Assembly: GCA_013285425.1 (NCBI GenBank)
Contig: CP053447.1
Span: 2,982,001-3,046,000 of the forward strand
DNA: 64,000 bases
Source of the DNA: Ignavibacteriota bacterium
GTDB lineage: Bacteria > Bacteroidota > Ignavibacteria > Ignavibacteriales > Ignavibacteriaceae
Reading direction: 5' to 3'
Both the position numbers and the translations under genes were made by a program. Position 1 is the first letter of the stretch. Every line of letters begins with the position of its first letter. Of the stretch, positions 36,191-43,412 are shown piece by piece. The notes below the pieces were generated by a model that did not search any database, had not been told where the DNA came from, and saw nothing but the letters and a program-made list of their open reading frames with translations.

Positions 36191-37234
36191 TTAATTTAGT
36201 TTACCGTGATATATTAAATTTAGATTAGTTTGTGATTCGTAAACCAGGAAAAATACTTCTTTTTCAAAGAGCACAGCTCCAAAAATTTGAGTCCGTGGTT
36301 TAGATAAAGTAAATAAATATTCTATATCTGTGCCATTGTAGTGTGTCAAACCATCTAACATAAAAAGAAAAATATCTTTTTCGTTTCTACCCCAAATACG
36401 CTGATAAAAATTATTATTATTTACCTGTAAAAAGGTTTCAAACTTATCATTCACTCTTTTAGCAATCTGATTACCCAATATAAAATACACTTCATCATTT
36501 ATCAGACTAATATCAGCTTGCAATCCTTGCGCCCAGGGGCTGCTATATAGCTGCTTAAAACTTTCGTTTAAATATTCATAAATGGTTGTGCTATCTGGAT
36601 GTACTGCTCCGCCTATTTTAATTATCTTAACGTATAATTTACCATCTGCATTATCTCTATATAAGTTTGCAGCCAGACCACGTACAGAAGAAGTATTTAA
36701 CATTATCCAGTTATTATTTAAATAATGTGCAATAACAGTGTTGTTGTAACCACCGATTATGGTGTCCGGATAAGCTCCGAAGACAAAAAAATCATTAGAC
36801 GATTTACCCCATATATTATCAAAGATAATATCTATATGCCCATCTTTTGACAATGAAGCAAAAATACTCCACGTTCCATTATACATCCAGACTTTTCCAT
36901 TTTGTGCACCTATAAAGATTCTATTCCAATCAAACCCAAATATTGATGAAGGTACAATTAATCCATTTACACCATAGGAAAACCACGACGATCCATTAAA
37001 ATGAGAAACCGATTTATCCCAATCACCAGGACTTATTGCCCATACGTCTGTTGGAGAACTTCCCCATATTCTATCGAGAGTGGCATAAGGATAATTTAAT
37101 GTATCCACAGTCCAAGTATAATCACGTCTTCCAGGTTTAAGTTCATCATCGGGTGGTTCGGTAGAGTTGCAGTTAGTAATTAGTAAAAAAATTGAAACAA
37201 AAATTAATAAAAATATTAGCTTATGTTTTTTCAT
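36191..37234 (-). CDS. Lipoprotein A, first gene of the tandem array
   Basis: 347 residues and first in transcription order. Signal peptide KKHKLIFLLIFVSIFLLITNC, then the shared STEPPDDELKPGRRDYTWT linker, which has the negative/proline-rich look of a surface lipoprotein tether. The body has propeller-like blades: IWGSSPTDVWAISPGDWDKS, SIFGFDWNRIFIGAQNGKVW, NIWGKSSNDFFVFGAYPD. A dinucleotide tract (AG)9 lies 122-139 bases upstream of the start. The ribosome-binding site is AAGGGGAAT-like, stronger than the TAAGG used by B, C and D. Confidence 0.83.
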   Translation of the reverse strand: MKKHKLIFLLIFVSIFLLITNCNSTEPPDDELKPGRRDYTWTVDTLNYPYATLDRIWGSSPTDVWAISPGDWDKSVSHFNGSSWFSYGVNGLIVPSSIFGFDWNRIFIGAQNGKVWMYNGTWSIFASLSKDGHIDIIFDNIWGKSSNDFFVFGAYPDTIIGGYNNTVIAHYLNNNWIMLNTSSVRGLAANLYRDNADGKLYVKIIKIGGAVHPDSTTIYEYLNESFKQLYSSPWAQGLQADISLINDEVYFILGNQIAKRVNDKFETFLQVNNNNFYQRIWGRNEKDIFLFMLDGLTHYNGTDIEYLFTLSKPRTQIFGAVLFEKEVFFLVYESQTNLNLIYHGKLN

Positions 37235-37355
37235 TCTAATTCCCCTTTTAATCTTTAAGATAATTTATTAAGTGATTTAAATTGTAAATGAAATGTAAGA
37301 GTAGAGTATAGGATAAAAACATAAATTCTATTCCTCCAATACAGCGTGAGTTTTC

Positions 37356-37373
37356 AGAGAGAGAGAGAGAGAG
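37356..37373. repeat. (AG)9 dinucleotide microsatellite
   Basis: Nine uninterrupted AG units (CT on the coding strand) upstream of the lipoprotein array. Tracts of this type can change length by slippage and alter promoter spacing or leader structure. Confidence 0.9.
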
Positions 37374-37496
37374 TTAAATATCGCGTCAAAGTTTCCCATA
37401 CTTGCCTCGATTTTAATTAAATCCCTATAAAATCTACCTAAACGTAAGTAAAGAAAAATTATATATCAAAAAAGAGATAAAAATTTCTTGTAGTAA

Positions 37497-37524
37497 ATAA
37501 AAAAGGCTCGATTTCTCGAGCCTT
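37497..37524 (-). terminator. Terminator of the M28 peptidase gene
   Basis: Minus strand: AAGGCTCGA (37524-37516) and TCGAGCCTT (37511-37503) are perfect 9-base arms with a 4-base loop, then TTTTTTATTT. Confidence 0.9.
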
Positions 37525-37559
37525 AACTTCTTGCCTTTTACGTTTCTCTTCTTGCGGAT

Positions 37560-37755
37560 TTATTTCATCAGCAGCATTTTACGTGTTTGCATAAAACTGC
37601 CGGATGTAATTGTGTAAAGATAAACTCCGCTTGAAAGAGCTGAAGCATCAAAATTAACTTCATGGTGTCCGACGTTTTGTTCTTCATTAACTAAAGTTGC
37701 TATTTCACTGCCAAGCATATCAAATACTTTTAATTCAACATTACCCTTTTCTTTG
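37560..37755 (-). repeat. 196-bp T9SS tail repeat, copy 2
   Basis: Near-identical to 32095-32290. Here it is in frame with a complete sorting domain including the NYPNPFNP box, so this copy is the likely source. Confidence 0.85.
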
Positions 37756-39902
37756 ATTGAATATTTGATCTTTGTAACTGGATTAAATGGATTAGGATAA
37801 TTTTGTTCAAGAGCAAAATCTGCAACGGCTCCGTAAGTAACTTCAATTGTATTTGAGTATTCGGATGTTCCATCAAAATCAATTTGTTTTAATCTGTAAT
37901 AAGATTTTCCAACAAAAGGAGTTTGATCAGCAAAGCTGTAATTATGTACTTCTGTCGATGTTCCGTTACCGATAACAAATCCTATTTTATTCCAGTTGGT
38001 ATTATCAATTGATTTTTCAATATCAAAACCAGAGTTGTTCAATTCTGTTGCGGTTATCCAATTTAATTTTACTGTGTTATTGATTATTGAACTCGTAAAG
38101 GAAACTAACTCGACTGGTACAATACCGTTGTACACTGATATTTTTATATTATCAACGTACCATCCATCCCTCTGAACAAAATCATCAGAGCGGAAATAAA
38201 ACCTTATTGTAATCTGCTGTTCAGCATAGCTTGAAATATCTATTGATTCATGCACCCATGATAATTGTGTTCCATCATAAACCGGCTGTCCGGTAGGTTG
38301 AAAACTGCCGGTTCCCGGATTTGTATATTGCCCTGTCAAAGCAATCCAGGTGGTACCATTATTTGTAGATATCAGAACCTGACCATAATCCCAGTCATCT
38401 TCAATATTCCATTGAGTATCAAACTCTAAAACTGCACCAAGAACGTTGGTTAATGAAATCTGATTATTATATCTGAGACTTGCAGTTGAATTTGCAGGAT
38501 AATTTGCACCGGGTGAATCTGTAAATGAGGTTGGCGGAGAAATAAATTTCTCAGTTGTTATATTCCAGCCCCCGGTTGAAGTCCAGTTAGTTATATTATT
38601 TGCTTCATCATACATTGCAACGTTAAGCGGTGCAACAAAAAACTGGAAGAATGTTGGCGGCGGTGTACTGCCGGGAGGATTAAATCCGCTGCCTCCAACC
38701 GGTAAAGTTTTTACAATCGTTGAATTTTCATCCTGAGCCGCAATATAATATTGACAGGCAGTACCCAGCGGTAGAGCCGGAATAGTAAATGTATAATTAC
38801 CGCTTTCAGCCGGTGTACCGTTTACTGCTGTAAAGCTGCCATAACTTCCGCCTGATTGTTTGGTTCTGTAATACAACCTTGGTGCAAGATTACCTGTACC
38901 AACTTGTAAGCCTGATGATATAAATGCAGCTGCAGTAATTGGCTCTGAAACTGATATTGAGGCAATTGGTGTATGTTGAATTTTAAGATCAAGATTCAGT
39001 GATAATGTAGCCATTGTGCCTATTGCCAGCTTAGCCATTTTAATATAATAGGGCTGATTATAATATGAAAGATTATCATTTACTGTGTGATACTGAGTAT
39101 GAAAATCATTATCATCTTCAATTAAAAGAATAGCACCATAACCGTGATCTAAAAAGGATTGATGATCGCTGTAGGGTTCTGCAGGAACAACATCAAGATC
39201 AAGATTAATTCCATAAGCTAAATTAACTTCAAGCATCTTGTCTTTTAACTCATTTGTATTAGCAACAGGACTTGTGTGAACATCAGCATTTCCATCGTTA
39301 TTACTATCAAAGGCAATCATATCCATATTTATAACACCAACAATAGAATCGTTATTTGTCTGAGCAAGAGCAGCATAATATTCGCTTCCTACCAGCCCCT
39401 GTTCCTCTTCATCCCATAAAGCAAAAATTACTGTATATGGGAAAGAATGCTGTAATAAAATTCTTGCTGCTTCAATAACCGCCGCTGTACCGCTGCCGTT
39501 ATCATCAGCTCCCGGTGCAATTGGTCCGCTTGGCATATCGTCATAATGTGCACAAATAATAAATTTTTTATTCGGAAACTCGGTTCCGGTTTTAGTACCG
39601 ATAACATTTTTTCCTGTTGAAGTGAATGACTGAATGGTTGTTGCCAATCCGTAATATTGAAGTTTTTGTCTGATATAATTCTCTGCCAATTCATTCCCGG
39701 GTTGATTTTTATGTCTTGAAAGAATTGTTTGTGAAGTCCCGTTAATCATTGTCGGAACCACACCGGTCAACTCTTTAACAAAATGTATAATCGAATCCTG
39801 ATTTACCGAATTGATTATCTGCTGAACTACCGGCACTTGACTGAATAAATTAAATTGAGCAAAAAGAAGAATAACAAAAAATAGTTGAAGAACTTTTTTC
39901 AT
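37560..39902 (-). CDS. Secreted M28 metallopeptidase with T9SS sorting domain
   Basis: 780 residues. A signal peptide (LQLFFVILLFAQFNLFSQ) is followed by an M28 zinc peptidase domain (about 85-300). Metal ligands and catalytic residues lie in FIICAHYDDMPSG (about 112-124), ADDNGSGTAAVIEAA, ALWDEEEQGLVGSEYY (the EE pair), VINMDMIAFDSNNDGN and FHTQYHTVND. Beta-sandwich regions follow (about 310-420), then a jelly-roll/MAM-like domain around LEFDTQWNIEDDWDYGQVLI and WYVDNIKISVY (about 430-590). The pre-sorting module FTSSIINNTVKLNWITATEL comes next, and the type A sorting domain (ALEQNYPNPFNPVTKIKYSI ... QTRKMLLMK) ends it. Secreted aminopeptidase or carboxypeptidase. Intact counterpart of the tail at 32095. 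Confidence 0.9.
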   Translation of the reverse strand: MKKVLQLFFVILLFAQFNLFSQVPVVQQIINSVNQDSIIHFVKELTGVVPTMINGTSQTILSRHKNQPGNELAENYIRQKLQYYGLATTIQSFTSTGKNVIGTKTGTEFPNKKFIICAHYDDMPSGPIAPGADDNGSGTAAVIEAARILLQHSFPYTVIFALWDEEEQGLVGSEYYAALAQTNNDSIVGVINMDMIAFDSNNDGNADVHTSPVANTNELKDKMLEVNLAYGINLDLDVVPAEPYSDHQSFLDHGYGAILLIEDDNDFHTQYHTVNDNLSYYNQPYYIKMAKLAIGTMATLSLNLDLKIQHTPIASISVSEPITAAAFISSGLQVGTGNLAPRLYYRTKQSGGSYGSFTAVNGTPAESGNYTFTIPALPLGTACQYYIAAQDENSTIVKTLPVGGSGFNPPGSTPPPTFFQFFVAPLNVAMYDEANNITNWTSTGGWNITTEKFISPPTSFTDSPGANYPANSTASLRYNNQISLTNVLGAVLEFDTQWNIEDDWDYGQVLISTNNGTTWIALTGQYTNPGTGSFQPTGQPVYDGTQLSWVHESIDISSYAEQQITIRFYFRSDDFVQRDGWYVDNIKISVYNGIVPVELVSFTSSIINNTVKLNWITATELNNSGFDIEKSIDNTNWNKIGFVIGNGTSTEVHNYSFADQTPFVGKSYYRLKQIDFDGTSEYSNTIEVTYGAVADFALEQNYPNPFNPVTKIKYSIKEKGNVELKVFDMLGSEIATLVNEEQNVGHHEVNFDASALSSGVYLYTITSGSFMQTRKMLLMK

Positions 39903-40112
39903 AACAAGTTCCTGTATTAGTGTAGAAATTAGTTAACTTTTAAAATTATATTACTAAACAATAAGCGACTAACAAAAATTATAAACCAAGGTACTATAGT
40001 GGTTATTTTTTACTGATCAAAATTACTGATAATTCAATTGAGTATTAAATTTTCGGCTTGGGTTTTTTGTTGATTAAAATGCTATGATTAGAAAATTGTC
40101 AATTATCAAATA

Positions 40113-40712
40113 TTAGCCAGCCTTTTGTATAAGATTAGTAATTTCTTTTTCAACTTCTTTTCCGCGGTCTTTTGCATATAACAAATGAATTTTAACAATG
40201 ATATCTGTCTTATCTATTCCTTGTTCTTTCAGACTATTAAATAATCTTTGAATTTTTTCCGGTCTTGGACCCCAATTAAACAACTCACGTCCATCCTTAT
40301 CAAACACAATTAATTTGGGAATGCTTTTCGTTCCATTTGTCAGATACAAATCCATAAATTCCTGATTCAAATCCCTTAACACGATATTGAATTTAATTTT
40401 ATCTGAAAGTCCTGCAAGACTTGCAATTACCGGCAGGCTCTGAGCAGAATCTCCGCACCAGCTTTCAGTAATCACAAACCAACTTTGATCATCCAAAACA
40501 GATGAAAAAACTTTTTTTGTTTCACCGGAAGGGTTAAATGTTTTTTCAATTCTTGATGATCTTTGAAAATTCAGTTTTCTGTACTCAAGATACTCTTTGT
40601 CTGTTTCAGAAAGTGAAGTAACATCATCAACAGAAATCTGTTTTCTAAATTGTTCCTTATATTCATCATAAGTGATGAAGCTTTTTATAACTGATAGATT
40701 AAATTTCGGCAT
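40113..40712 (-). CDS. Thioredoxin-fold protein with CGDS site
   Basis: 199 residues, no signal peptide, so cytoplasmic. The thioredoxin-like segment WFVITESWCGDSAQSLPVIA (about 76-95) has one active-site cysteine (CGDS instead of CxxC). The cis-proline is in TKSIPKLIVFDKDGRELFNW. This WCGDxAQ form is common in Bacteroidetes proteins called 'thioredoxin family protein'. With a single cysteine it cannot form the usual internal disulfide, so a redox role by mixed disulfide or a non-redox role is more likely. It is divergent from DUF2203. Confidence 0.85.
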   Translation of the reverse strand: MPKFNLSVIKSFITYDEYKEQFRKQISVDDVTSLSETDKEYLEYRKLNFQRSSRIEKTFNPSGETKKVFSSVLDDQSWFVITESWCGDSAQSLPVIASLAGLSDKIKFNIVLRDLNQEFMDLYLTNGTKSIPKLIVFDKDGRELFNWGPRPEKIQRLFNSLKEQGIDKTDIIVKIHLLYAKDRGKEVEKEITNLIQKAG

Positions 40713-40856
40713 AAATCTTTTAATTGAAACTTATTAAAATGAATCAGAATGTGCTTAGCAAATTTAATCGAATCAAAGTATTTCAATTGTGATAATGAAT
40801 AACTTTTGATTAAAAGCGTAACAATTCAAAGTACTTTTTTTATTGTCTGAAAATTG

Positions 40857-40864
40857 TATCTTTG
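40857..40864 (+). promoter_or_regulatory. Putative -7 element for DUF2203
   Basis: TATCTTTG matches TAnnTTTG and lies 26 bases before the ATG at 40890. It overlaps the region that a TTG start at 40854 would translate, which supports the ATG. Confidence 0.45.
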
Positions 40865-40889
40865 CCAAAAACTTTTTCTTAGGATTCAG

Positions 40890-41270
40890 ATGACAACTGA
40901 AACAAAATATTTTACTCCTGCTGAGGCGAGAAAAACATTACCGTTAGTTAAGAATATCGTCAGGGATATATTACAGGCAACAAGAGAAATGCGCTTAATT
41001 GCTGATGAAATTGAAGCCGGTTTACAAGACGATACAAGGATAAATAAATTAGCTTCGGATGTTAACGGGTTTTTAGCCGAGCTTGAAGAGATCGGCTGCT
41101 ATTTTAAAGATACCAGATTTCAGATAGGGCTTATTGATTTTCCAGCAGTGATTGATGGAGAAGAAGTATTTTTATGCTGGCGAAGTGATGAAGAAGATAT
41201 AATCTATTATCATAGTACCGATTCAGGATATTCAGGCAGAAAACTGATACCGCCGCAATACTTTGAATAA
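40890..41270 (+). CDS. DUF2203 protein
   Basis: 126 residues from the ATG at 40890, which has AGGA nearby; a TTG at 40854 would add 12 residues that overlap a promoter motif. The family is recognised from KYFTPAEARKTLPLVKNIVR at the start, a helical hairpin to about residue 75, and CYFKDTRFQIGLIDFPAVID, EEVFLCWRSDEEDIIYYHS and YSGRKLIPP at the end. Small cytoplasmic protein of unknown role, widespread in several phyla. It is convergent with a small lipoprotein. Confidence 0.87.
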   Translation: MTTETKYFTPAEARKTLPLVKNIVRDILQATREMRLIADEIEAGLQDDTRINKLASDVNGFLAELEEIGCYFKDTRFQIGLIDFPAVIDGEEVFLCWRSDEEDIIYYHSTDSGYSGRKLIPPQYFE

Positions 41271-41291
41271 AACTCATTTACACAAATTATT

Positions 41292-41711
41292 TTACAGACT
41301 CAAATCAAAATTAACTTTTGTTTCCAAAGTCTTCTGCGAATTTTCATCTGCGATTTTATATATGAGAGTATATACGCCCGATTTGTAAGTTGAATCAAGA
41401 TTAAACTGTACTTCTAAAGCTATATCGCTGATCGGTTCTGTATTTTCATCTTTCTGCACAAACTTAAAAACAGATTTTTCCACTGTGCTGTCTGGTTTAA
41501 GAAGATCGATATCGTACGCAATAGCTGCTCTATATTTGTTATCCTTTTCTGTTTGTACAAATCCCTTCACCCGAACAGTTGAATTAACTTCCCAGCTATC
41601 TCCTAAATCGTATGCAAATGCTTCCGGACTAAAGGCTTCAAACTTTACATCTTTTTTACTGCAAGCTGCAATTGCAAATAAACAAATAACAATTAAAAAT
41701 ATTTTTTTCAT
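41292..41711 (-). CDS. Small lipoprotein, beta-sandwich, unknown
   Basis: 139 residues from ATG 41711. Longer in-frame translation to 41855 is rejected because those bases belong to a GxxExxY pseudogene. Signal peptide KKIFLIVICLFAIAACSKKD with lipobox AIAAC. The mature part is one beta-rich domain (FAYDLGDSWEVNSTVRVKGF, YRAAIAYDIDLLKPD, LEVQFNLDSTYKSGVYTLIY). No catalytic motif. Probably a periplasm-facing lipoprotein. GAAGAG ribosome-binding site. Confidence 0.7.
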   Translation of the reverse strand: MKKIFLIVICLFAIAACSKKDVKFEAFSPEAFAYDLGDSWEVNSTVRVKGFVQTEKDNKYRAAIAYDIDLLKPDSTVEKSVFKFVQKDENTEPISDIALEVQFNLDSTYKSGVYTLIYKIADENSQKTLETKVNFDLSL

Positions 41712-41742
41712 TTTACTCTTCTTTTTAGTCAACTCTAAAAAA

Positions 41743-41762
41743 TAACCACAAAGAACACAAAG
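41743..41762. repeat. Left flank of an inverted-repeat pair around the GxxExxY remnant
   Basis: CAAAGAACACAAAG (41749-41762) and TAACCACAAAG (41743-41753) are exact reverse complements of CTTTGTGTTCTTTG (42151-42164) and CTTTGTGGTTA (42184-42194). Together they bracket the pseudogene. Confidence 0.75.
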
Positions 41763-41789
41763 CGCTTCTACAAAGCACACAAAGTTAAA

Positions 41790-42145
41790 GTATAATTTTT
41801 TTAATCCATTCTTAAGTAGTTTAACATTAAAATTGATTAGTAGCCAAGCTTGCAATTGCTCAATTTTAAATATGTTAATACTTGTGCAAGATGAATATCA
41901 TTTAATGCCTAAAAGATTTACATTCAATAATTAGTTTGTTCTCAACGATAAAATCTAATCTATATCCGGTTTAACCTCATCATATACCAAGGCATAGGTT
42001 TCTCTTTTTCAACAATTAATCCAGATTTCTGAATTTTATAAAACAAACACTCTTTGTATGAGAATTCCAAAAGTTATGGTCCAAGATTATTATAAACCCT
42101 GATAGCCAAACCAATCATAATTTTAGATAATTCATCTTCAGTTAT
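41790..42145 (-). pseudogene. GxxExxY family protein, degraded by stops and frameshifts
   Basis: Read across several frames on the minus strand the family is clear. From 42145 TEDELSKIMIGLAIRVYNNLGP, a TAA in place of the glycine codon, then LLEFSYKECLFYKIQKSGLI and VEKEKPMP; a shift to VYDEVKPDID; another to RLDFIVENKLIIECKS; then NDIHLAQVLTYLKLSNCKLG and finally INFNVKLLKNGLKK. These match, in order, the GxxExxY (PDDEXK-like) family of about 125 residues. At least one stop and three frameshifts rule out a functional product. It is flanked by inverted repeats at 41743-41762 and 42151-42194. Confidence 0.8.
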
Positions 42146-42150
42146 TTACT

Positions 42151-42194
42151 CTTTGTGTTCTTTGCGCGGACAAGCTCCGTGAACTTTGTGGTTA
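42151..42194. repeat. Right flank of the inverted-repeat pair
   Basis: CTTTGTGTTCTTTG (42151-42164) and CTTTGTGGTTA (42184-42194) are the reverse complements of the left flank. Between them, CGCGGACAAGCTCCGTG is GC-rich with GGA/TCC complementarity and could make a short hairpin. Confidence 0.75.
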
Positions 42195-42210
42195 AATGCC
42201 TTTCTCTTAT

Positions 42211-43314
42211 TTATCCATTTCTTTTTTGAAAATCACTCATAAAGCTAACAAGATCATCAACACCTTTTGCAGGGAAAGCATTATAAATTGATGCTCTCAA
42301 TCCGCCAACTGAGCGATGACCTTTTAGTCCGTTAAATCCGGCTTTGGTTGCTTCATCAATTAATTTTTTCTCAAGATCTGCTGTTGCAAGATTAAATGTA
42401 ACATTCATCAGGGAGCGGGAATCTTTTTCCGAATGTCCTTTATAAAATCCGCCGCTGTTATCAATTGCATCATAAAGAGTTTTTGCTTTTGCCTTATTTA
42501 TCTCATACATCTTGTTCAATCCGCCTAAGCCTGCAAGGTATTTAGCAACGATTTTAATGATATAAATTCCAAATGTATTTGGAGTGTTATACATAGAATC
42601 ATTTTCTGCGTGAATTTTATAATTAAGCATTGTATGAAGTGAATCCTGGCTTCTTTCCAACAAATCTTTTCTGATAATTACAAGAACAACTCCCGAAGGA
42701 CCAATATTTTTCTGTGCACCGGCATAAATCAATCCGTATTTGCTAACATCAATTGGTTTGTGAAGAATATCTGACGAAGCATCACAGACAAGAGGAACAT
42801 TACCTGTTTCAGGTTCGCTTTGCCATTGCGTTCCGAAGATTGTATTGTTTGATGTAAAGTGAACATAAGCTGCATCCGGATCAAGTTTAAGCTCGCTTTG
42901 TTTTGGAATTCGTTTAAAGAATTTCTTATCCCCTTCGCCCTCTTCTGTTGTTGCTGCGATATTTACAGCTCCAACTCTCTTTGCTTCTTTAATTGCTTTT
43001 TTAGACCAGCTTCCGGTTGAAATATAATCAGCTTTGTTTTTAGGAGGCATTAAATTTAACGGAACCATTGAAAACTGAAGACTTGCGCCGCCTTGTAAAA
43101 ATAATATTTCATAATTATCAGGAACATTTAATAAATTTTTTATTCCGGTTTTCGCATCTGCCAGAATTGCCTCAAATGTTTTTGAACGGTGAGAAATTTC
43201 CAGTATAGACATTCCTACTCCCGGTAATGCAAACAATTCTTTTTGTGCTTCAAGTAAAACTTCTTCCGGTAAGATTGCCGGACCAGCACTGAAGTTATAA
43301 ATTCTTTTTTCCAT
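42211..43314 (-). CDS. serC: Phosphoserine aminotransferase
   Basis: 367 residues, normal length. YNFSAGPAILPEEVL is the N-terminal signature. LFLQGGASLQFSMVPLNLM forms the phosphate-binding region, CDASSDILHKPIDVSKYGLI holds the aspartate, and AGAQKNIGPSGVVLVIIRKD carries the PLP lysine (about residue 200). GLKGHRSVGGLRASIYNA near the end binds the substrate phosphate. It makes phosphoserine from 3-phosphohydroxypyruvate with glutamate in serine biosynthesis (also the matching step of PLP synthesis). It is followed by DUF1015 upstream on the same strand with about 98 bases between, a common pairing. Confidence 0.95.
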   Translation of the reverse strand: MEKRIYNFSAGPAILPEEVLLEAQKELFALPGVGMSILEISHRSKTFEAILADAKTGIKNLLNVPDNYEILFLQGGASLQFSMVPLNLMPPKNKADYISTGSWSKKAIKEAKRVGAVNIAATTEEGEGDKKFFKRIPKQSELKLDPDAAYVHFTSNNTIFGTQWQSEPETGNVPLVCDASSDILHKPIDVSKYGLIYAGAQKNIGPSGVVLVIIRKDLLERSQDSLHTMLNYKIHAENDSMYNTPNTFGIYIIKIVAKYLAGLGGLNKMYEINKAKAKTLYDAIDNSGGFYKGHSEKDSRSLMNVTFNLATADLEKKLIDEATKAGFNGLKGHRSVGGLRASIYNAFPAKGVDDLVSFMSDFQKRNG

Positions 43315-43327
43315 AATGTTTTCCTTT

Positions 43328-43379
43328 TGTTTTATTTCTTTGTGAATCCTTGTGTCTTTAAGTCTTTACGGCAAAGTTA
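43328..43379 (-). promoter_or_regulatory. Upstream region of serC with a -7-like box and CTTTGTG repeats
   Basis: On the minus strand TAACTTTG (43379-43372) fits TAnnTTTG, about 58 bases before the serC start. The plus strand here reads CTTTGTGAATCCTTGTGTCTTTAAG-like sequence, related to the flanks of the GxxExxY remnant, so the promoter may lie in an old repeat. Confidence 0.4.
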
Positions 43380-43412
43380 TTTTCAACCGAAAAGTCATAA
43401 AGTCACTAAGTT

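Larger units (their letters stand above)
37235..37559. other. 325-base control region ahead of the lipoprotein array
   Basis: Holds the promoter of the array (minus strand), the (AG)9 tract at 37356-37373 and the terminator of the M28 gene at 37497-37524. No TAnnTTTG match was found on the minus strand, so the promoter is not located. Confidence 0.5.

Noticed and set aside
33023-37234. CRISPR-like or retron-like reading of the repeated DNA in the lipoprotein region
   Set aside because: The repeats are long coding sequences (leaders and C-terminal blades), not short spaced repeats, and no cas or reverse-transcriptase gene is nearby.
41712-41855. N-terminal extension of the small lipoprotein
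   Set aside because: The extension (LLINFNVKLLKNGLKK) is the tail of the GxxExxY pseudogene read in the same frame; the lipoprotein signal at 41711 is the real start.
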